Positions 58,681 to 64,000 of a DNA stretch of 64,000 bases are shown here, piece after piece. How positions within the stretch are numbered: position 1 is the first letter of the stretch; every line of letters begins with the position of its first letter. The translations under genes were made by a program, and so were the position numbers. Where the stretch lies: NCBI GenBank assembly GCA_031308135.1, contig JAHLJT010004567.1, forward strand, positions 33,112,213 to 33,176,212, written 5' to 3'. This stretch comes from Acheta domesticus. Taxonomy: Eukaryota; Arthropoda; Insecta; Orthoptera; Gryllidae. The notes beneath the pieces are model-generated. The model was not told where the DNA came from. It did no database searches and worked only from the letters and a program-made list of their open reading frames with translations.

Positions 58681-60013
58681 TCTTCCAGCTCTGACTACAC
58701 CGTCCTCGCTGCCTCCTTCCCTCCTACTTTCCCTCCCCCACCACTTGCTGTGACAGCGGCAATCATCATCGGTAATCTTAAAACCGGTAAAACCGATCGA
58801 TAAACATCGAACATTAAACCATCGACAACCTCGTAGAACACATTCGATTATATTTATTAGAATGCATCCATACAATTCAACCTTTTATTAAAGTGTCTAG
58901 TTACGTGAAGTGTAATTGTGCATCAGTGTGACCAATCAAGAAATTCCGAAACCTCACCTCACATTAATCTTTCTTGAAATCGGCTTGCGGCTCCTTTAAT
59001 CGCGACGGTCGTGATACGGCATCAGCTGCCAAAGCTCAGCGGCGACACCATTGCCTCTCCCTCCCACAACACCGGTGCCTCTGGCGTCGCCATGTCGTCT
59101 TCTCCATATCGGGTAATCGGCGCGGCGGTCGTGAGGGAAACGAGTCGAAGGGAACGCGGCATTCGTCTCAGCAATGTCATGGCAAAACTTCAGCGGCGGT
59201 GACATCGATAGCGCCAGTTAACTATAGAGGCGGCGGTGACTCAGCTGTCGGCTACTGTTGGAACGGAGGTAACGACGCCGGTCGTGTAGGAGGTAGGCAT
59301 GGACATTTCGTTATATGGTGGGGATAGAATGTTGTGTCCGTCATATCGTATCAAAATCTGACCATTAACAGGAGTTATGAGTGCAAATGTAGTTCATTCG
59401 GAAATATCTCTCTACCTCTCTCAATTTCAACAATTTTTCGCATGACATCTTGTCATCGATGAAAATCAATTTCATTCAATGACATATCTAGTTATGGCTG
59501 AACCGCAATGCACTAGAAAAGTGGAACAGTGGTTTTCAATACGAGCAGAAATATCCTTTACCACAAAACAGCATTGTGGTTGTTTTACTTTTCCAGACGA
59601 TATAAAGTGTAGAAAACCTATTTTTGTCGCAGTAAAACATTAATATTATGCCATCGATTGTCATCTTGAATGAATATTTGCAATAATCTGTGGACGAATG
59701 ACTATGTATTTCAAAGAATCAGCGTCCGCCATCACTGCCACTATCTCTATCACTACCACAACCACTACTGACCTGAAAAAACGTCTTAATAAAGTTATCA
59801 TTAATAAAAAATAACTACAGCAATAAAGTAATTGTAGTTAGCAGCTGGTTAAATTTTAAACTCCAAATACCATAAACTATCAACTTTGGAAATATGTAGT
59901 ACACGTTAACACGAACTTCAATATTTACATGAAGTTCTGAAGATCTAAATAGGAATGTGTTGCTAAGAAAATGACGCATCGATGCCAATTTATTATAAGA
60001 AATAATTCTAATT
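58681..60013. other. Spacer
   Basis: Mixed to AT-rich. 58975-59330 is richer in CpG, with a 117-codon plus frame of unrecognised composition. No feature recognised elsewhere. Confidence 0.4.
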
Positions 60014-60196
60014 CAGTAAACCCTCATTAACACGAATTCCAAGGGACCGAAATAATCGGAGTTCGTGTTATAAAAATTAATGTTATGCGAGTATTATAAA
60101 TGTCTATATTACCGTATTCTCATGCCGGGACCGACGTTTTGTTCGTGTTATGGCGAAATTCTTGTTAAGCGAGTTCATGGTAACGAGGGTTTACTG
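60014..60196 (+). mobile_element. Pogo-like MITE, 183 bp (copy 2)
   Basis: Ends cagtaaaccctcattaac and gtaacgagggtttactg. The interior matches copy 1 (gaattccaagggaccgaaa, catgccgggaccgacgtttt). It is exactly as long as copy 1. The 5' flank TT and 3' flank TA show one change in the target dinucleotide. Confidence 0.85.
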
Positions 60197-61123
60197 TATC
60201 ATTTACCCTATATCAAATATGCTTTTTTATCCGGGATGTAGTAAGAACCCACGATTAATCGAAACAAACAGAACCAGGGCAAACCCGGAATTAATCTACT
60301 CATTGGATCAGAATAATGAAGGCAGAGACGAGTAGGTCATGGATACATGATGGAGAGTCGTCTGGGAATGCAGCGTGCGTTCTGACAGACATGTAGCGGT
60401 ACGCGAGATCGGAGAAAGATCTGACACGCAGCGGTGTCGTGTCGTCTGTCGTGACCAGTCAGGCAGCTGGTCAGTGGTGTTTTTATCTGTGGCAGTCGCA
60501 TCGGTTGATTTGATCTAGGCTCGTCAACTCTCCTATTATTTCAATGGTCAACGGAATATTGGACAGACGATGGCGAGATTCGATAAAGGAATGGTGTGTT
60601 TGGTGTTAGAACAACACTGTGATAAAGGTAAATGCAGTCAGTTGAGCTTGTTCTGGTCAATTTCCCCTGCTTAACTTTTCTTTCATATTGAATGCACTTT
60701 ACAGTCTACAAGACGTACCACAACGTGTGGGTTGAAATATGATAAGGGTGCGACTTCAGGTACAGCAATGAGTTTTATAAGAAAATCTAATCATTATCTC
60801 TCGTTTTCAACAGGTGGAAGTCAAGTTTATAAAAATGAGATTGCGGTTGAATGTAAATAGTCTATTTTACATTACTGAATTTAATAAAATTTAAAAAGAA
60901 CATTGCGTCCTAAGAATCGACAATAAACTACCAGAAAACCACGATCGAGATTGTCCCCTCATGTTGTAATATTTCCATTTCCAAAACTTCGAGCGATTCT
61001 TGCTCCTAGTGGTTGTAGTTGAGAACATTTATTTAGAAGGGTCATTTCCCCTCTCCGCAATCTCTAATCCATGACCAAACCGTCTATATACAGACCTCAA
61101 AGTTGAACAATTACTACTATAGT
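60197..61123. other. Spacer
   Basis: Mixed composition (60330-60540 less AT-rich), no recognised feature. Confidence 0.4.
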
Positions 61124-61346
61124 TGCGATTTTTCTAACTCTGCCCCTCAAGCTCCTATGGTCACGATGGAATATCACACATTTCACGTCTTTCTCCGTCA
61201 TGCCGCTAGAAGTCGCATGATCGCCAGCACTGCTTGATAAGTCGCGATCATGCGATATCTGGCGGCACGTCTGAGAACGTCGCGAAATATTGTAACATGT
61301 TCCATCGTGAACACGGGCCTCGAGGGGCAAAGTTAGAAAAATCGCA
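61124..61346. mobile_element. Fold-back MITE, about 223 bp (copy 2)
   Basis: Left end tgcgatttttctaactctgc, right end gttagaaaaatcgca. The arms are complementary over most of the length through cacgatggaa(c/t)a. The centre, tcgcatgatcgccagcactg with cgcgatcatgcga, is nearly identical to that of the element at 4490-4724. The outer end also resembles the ends of the MITE at 40967-41134, linking the two groups. No coding capacity. Confidence 0.8.
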
Positions 61347-61499
61347 GTGTAATGTCCAGAAAAGAGATAACGAACTACACGATACTGAATGGTAATCGAA
61401 TGTGATGAAAACGAACTTGAACCCCCCAAACGTATTGTCCCTAGAATAGCAGCAAAAGCATAGCCGAACGCTGTGTCGTGTATCGCTCCCTGGGTGAAA

Positions 61500-61700
61500 C
61501 TCGAAGCAGTAAAATACACGGGGGAGGGGGCTGCTGTGGAGCCTGGGGCGGCAAGGGATGTAGACCGTGGTGGACGCGGGAAGGGAAACCGTTGACCAGC
61601 AGAGGTTGGACATCGCGACGCGACGCGATGCGGCGCGGTGCCGGCGGCGGTGGAAGATTGACTTTCGCTCGCGAACATCTGGATCGAGAGGACTCTCCAC
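61500..61700. other. CpG-rich island
   Basis: CpG-dense block (catcgcgacgcgacgcgatgc) with frames of 79-193 codons on both strands, none recognised. Confidence 0.45.
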
Positions 61701-63273
61701 AGCTGGTGCTTTATTGAGCAGAATGCGTGCCCGCCTGGAAGAGGGAAAGTGCGAAATTTATGGGTGGTCGTTGAGAGCTCGGGGACGCTCCTTGAGATGG
61801 CGGGAAGGTAAAGTGGTTGATGCGATGGAAATCGGTTCTGTCGGTGGGTATGTAAATCGTGCGATTATAACATGAATGATGGGATGCACTCGTACTGTTT
61901 CTGTATCGTTGGGCGTATTGGAGTGTGATCGATGAAGAGAGTAAATGATGAAAGGGATGGAGTGTGGTTCAGATAGAGTCGCCGTCGGGAGTAGAACACT
62001 TAATCAGATAATATAGTGCGCCAGGAAAATCTCTCCGTAGTCGCGCCGTGCTATGGGAGTGCTAGCAACGGAAATTATATTGATAGCATGAGCTGCAACT
62101 TCCAACAAAAGAAAACGTAAGTTGCATACTCATCAAAAATCATAACTGAGGCTGGAAGTGTTGTCTCCTTCACTTGTTTCCCAGTAATCTGGTTGCTACC
62201 AACATTAATACAATTTATAATAGGAGGCCCTGACTCAGCTCGGTGCGGAGAGCCTTTCCTAGCTCACTGTAGATGAGGGTAAAGAACGAATCTGACTTTT
62301 TGTATCAGAGGCTATGGATGTGCTGCCAGAATCCGTTCGGGTAGTCAGGTGTCTTAGAAAATACTGAAACTCGAAAGAGAACTTTTTGGACGATAACAGT
62401 AGCTAGAATTGTCCTCACATTATTTGCTTTTTGATCTCGTAAAATACGTAAAATTTTTAGCAAATTTTAATTATTTTCATATTGTATTTTGACGTTAAAA
62501 CAGAGGTAAAATGTTTAAGAAATTCTTTAGGGGGTACTGAAGTATGTCTCTTTTGAATGCTACGAGGTAACGTCCCATTTAGAGAAACAACACCAGTGAA
62601 TTTTTGTACTGCATTTGAGATTTTTGGTCCTGAAAATTACCGACATCTCCCGCGTAGCAGAGCTCTCTAGGAATCCGCGAATACTATCTTATCTAGGACA
62701 TTTTTAAATGACGGTAGAACCTCAAGTCTTTTAGTGGCCACTATATTTACTATTGTAATCCAGGCATGCGTCTCTGTTTTGTTTCTGCAGAGTTATTTAA
62801 ATGATTAGTCACGCATACTTTTATGTGATTTTCAAAGATTTATTTAAATGTATTCCATAATTTCGTAGGATTTACATATTGCTTAGAACTAAACCCAATT
62901 GTAGATTCCACATCATTTCCATTTTTGGAAATACTGAGACAAAATGTGATCCAACGCTTACTCAATTGACCAATCTTCAAATCTATCATACTTTTATTGT
63001 TTTTAAATGAATCATCTTGGTTGGGCTTGCAAAAATATTGATCTTAACAAAGAAGGTTCGAAGGGTCTATAAGTTGGAGAACCAGTGATTTAGAAGACAT
63101 TTATTCCGGAAGAGATTTCTGAGCCAAAAACGTAATCTGAGCACGGAAGACAGTCACATCAATAAACGTATACAGTGTCGTTCTGGAAAGGCATTTTTTA
63201 TACGTGCTTCGGTTGAACAGCCCGTGATCGTCATTAGGAACATCTGGAGGAACAAGTGGTAATGAGCGCCAAC
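61701..63273. other. Spacer
   Basis: AT-rich apart from the first 200 bp. No recognised feature. Confidence 0.4.
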
Positions 63274-63286
63274 AAACGAGGGCGTG

Positions 63287-63499
63287 TTGGCCCCGTGACT
63301 GAGATCGTGAAAGCAGTAGTGCCTTAGTGATCTCGGAACCAGGAGTCGCGGGTTCGAATCCCGCCTCAGGCATGGTTGTTTGTGTTCGCCCTTTCACCCC
63401 CTATCATCACCATATCGTTTCATCCTCAAACCATAACTTTAAATTCAATAGTGGTTGCTAATGACCCAGTAGTTGACGCGACCTTAAATAACAAACAAA
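63287..63499 (+). mobile_element. tRNA-derived SINE, family 2, full-length with target duplication
   Basis: Exact 13-bp direct repeats aaacgagggcgtg at 63274-63286 and 63500-63512 bound the element. The head has A-box-like gtgactgagatcg and a perfect B box, ggttcgaatcc (63351-63361), with a complete 5-bp T-stem (gcggg/cccgc, 63348-63364). The head is about 84 nt, as in class II (Leu/Ser) tRNAs. The acceptor stem does not pair (ggccccg against ctcaggc), so this is not a tRNA gene. The tail is agtagttgacgcgaccttaa followed by ataacaaacaaa, whose gttgacgcg block is shared with family 1. The minus-strand frame with GFEPATPGS is the well-known false ORF across a tRNA T-arm. Confidence 0.85.
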
Positions 63500-63512
63500 A
63501 AACGAGGGCGTG

Positions 63513-63725
63513 CGTCATCGGAGGCTTATAAGCGCGTTAAGGTCGTTAGGGTGCTCGGTTCCGTGCCGTGTCGTGTCGGCGGATGACCCACAAGGGCAGC
63601 GCACCACGGCACGCGCACCCTCGCTCTCGGAAGCCGACAAGACACGCACCGAGCGCGAAGATTCCGCCGCAGCCGTACGACTCTTCGGGGGCGGGGGCGA
63701 AGGCCAAGGCCAACTCTTACGATGA
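63513..63725. other. CpG-rich island
   Basis: CpG-containing block with gggggcgggggcgaaggccaa near its end. 71- and 108-codon frames on opposite strands are unrecognised. Confidence 0.45.
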
Positions 63726-63740
63726 AAGAGGTAGCTAAAA

Positions 63741-63925
63741 CAGTAAACCCTCGTTAGCGCGAACTCTCTTGACACGAATTTCGCCGTAACACCAACAAAA
63801 CTTCGGTCCCGGCAAGAGATTACGGAAAAAGGGACATTCACAAAACTCGGATAATATGAATTTTTGTAACACGAACTCCGATTTTTTCGGTCTCTTGTAA
63901 TTCATGTTAATGGGGGTTTACTCTG
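63741..63925 (-). mobile_element. Pogo-like MITE, about 185 bp (copy 3)
   Basis: The left end is cagtaaaccctcgttag and the right end ggggtttactctg, decayed by an insertion. The interior reads as the complement of copies 1 and 2 (aaaacttcggtcccggcaag; aactccgattttttcggtct), so this copy is inverted relative to them. It lies directly against a SINE head. Confidence 0.8.
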
Positions 63926-63929
63926 TGCA

Positions 63930-64000
63930 TAGCGTGCTGACTTCGCAGTCGGGAGGCCCAGGTTCAATCCCCGGGCCGGCCATCCTGGCCGGGGATTTCG
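63930..64000 (+). mobile_element. tRNA-derived SINE, cut by the window edge
   Basis: tagcgtgctgacttcgcagt followed by cgggaggccc and aggttcaatccccggg: a tRNA-like anticodon region followed by a B box, then gccggccatcctggccgg, a form common at the head-body junction of insect SINEs. The 5' end of the head is missing where the MITE ends. A short gaggtagcta just left of the MITE (63729-63738) could be the displaced start of the head. Confidence 0.6.

Noticed and set aside
57982..58803. 273-codon Pro/Ser frame as a cell-wall-like protein
   Set aside because: Produced by the ACC/ATC array joined to a CpG island; no unique domain.
63289..63372. Functional tRNA-Leu/Ser gene
   Set aside because: The T-arm is perfect but the acceptor stem does not pair, and the segment is the head of a SINE bounded by a target duplication.
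63101..63397. 98-codon minus frame with AGFEPATPGSE
   Set aside because: This peptide is a known artefact of reading antisense through a tRNA T-arm; here it is antisense to the SINE B box.

Overview
The window looks like non-coding DNA from an animal, most likely an insect. It is an AT-rich background with about twenty short GC- and CpG-rich islands, many simple repeats, tRNA-derived SINEs and many small inverted-repeat DNA transposons (MITEs). I see no bacterial gene organisation: no tiled open frames, no ribosome binding sites and no operons. The insect assignment is an inference. It rests on the style of the SINEs (a tRNA-like head plus a body containing GTTTTCCGTGG), a mariner transposase remnant of a type common in insects, and the hAT and pogo-like MITEs. 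Calling it a hemimetabolous (polyneopteran) insect would be a guess.

No intact protein-coding gene can be supported. The longest open frames lie in tandem repeats whose unit is a multiple of three (15, 42, 12, 6 or 3 bp) or in CpG-rich islands, and they are open on both strands. These are composition artefacts. The only recognisable protein homology is a frameshifted N-terminal fragment of a mariner-like transposase near 25.2-25.35 kb.

Layout. 0-10 kb: two CpG islands, a 674-bp hAT-type element with an 8-bp target duplication (2157-2830), a fold-back MITE (4490-4724), two SINE copies and a G-rich degenerate repeat block. 10-20 kb: mostly AT-rich, then a G-rich 15-bp minisatellite (16.9-17.4 kb), a MITE carrying a CRE-like TGACGTCA, and a long-armed MITE (19694-19861). 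20-31 kb: a tandem duplication with a perfect 30-bp palindrome at its junction, one copy of a paired repeat, the mariner remnant, a 12-bp-unit minisatellite between CpG islands, and a 200-bp palindrome (30885-31085). 31-43.7 kb: trinucleotide arrays, a full-length SINE on the minus strand and another on the plus strand, the second copy of the paired repeat, a 42-bp minisatellite with a hairpin in every unit, a MITE, a C-rich block, and a SINE split by a MITE with perfect 29-bp terminal repeats. 43.7-64 kb: CpG islands, further SINEs, a proline/arginine-like GC array (51.0-51.6 kb), a 249-bp tandem duplication, three copies of a pogo-like MITE, a second fold-back MITE, and a SINE with an exact 13-bp target duplication.

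The main interest lies in the repeat ecology: nested insertions, two SINE families that share a tail, MITEs carrying TGACGTCA, strand-biased GC arrays beside MITEs, and a short motif (TTAGAAAGCG) seen in three CpG islands in the same orientation. All calls come from reading the sequence. No database search, alignment or folding program was run.
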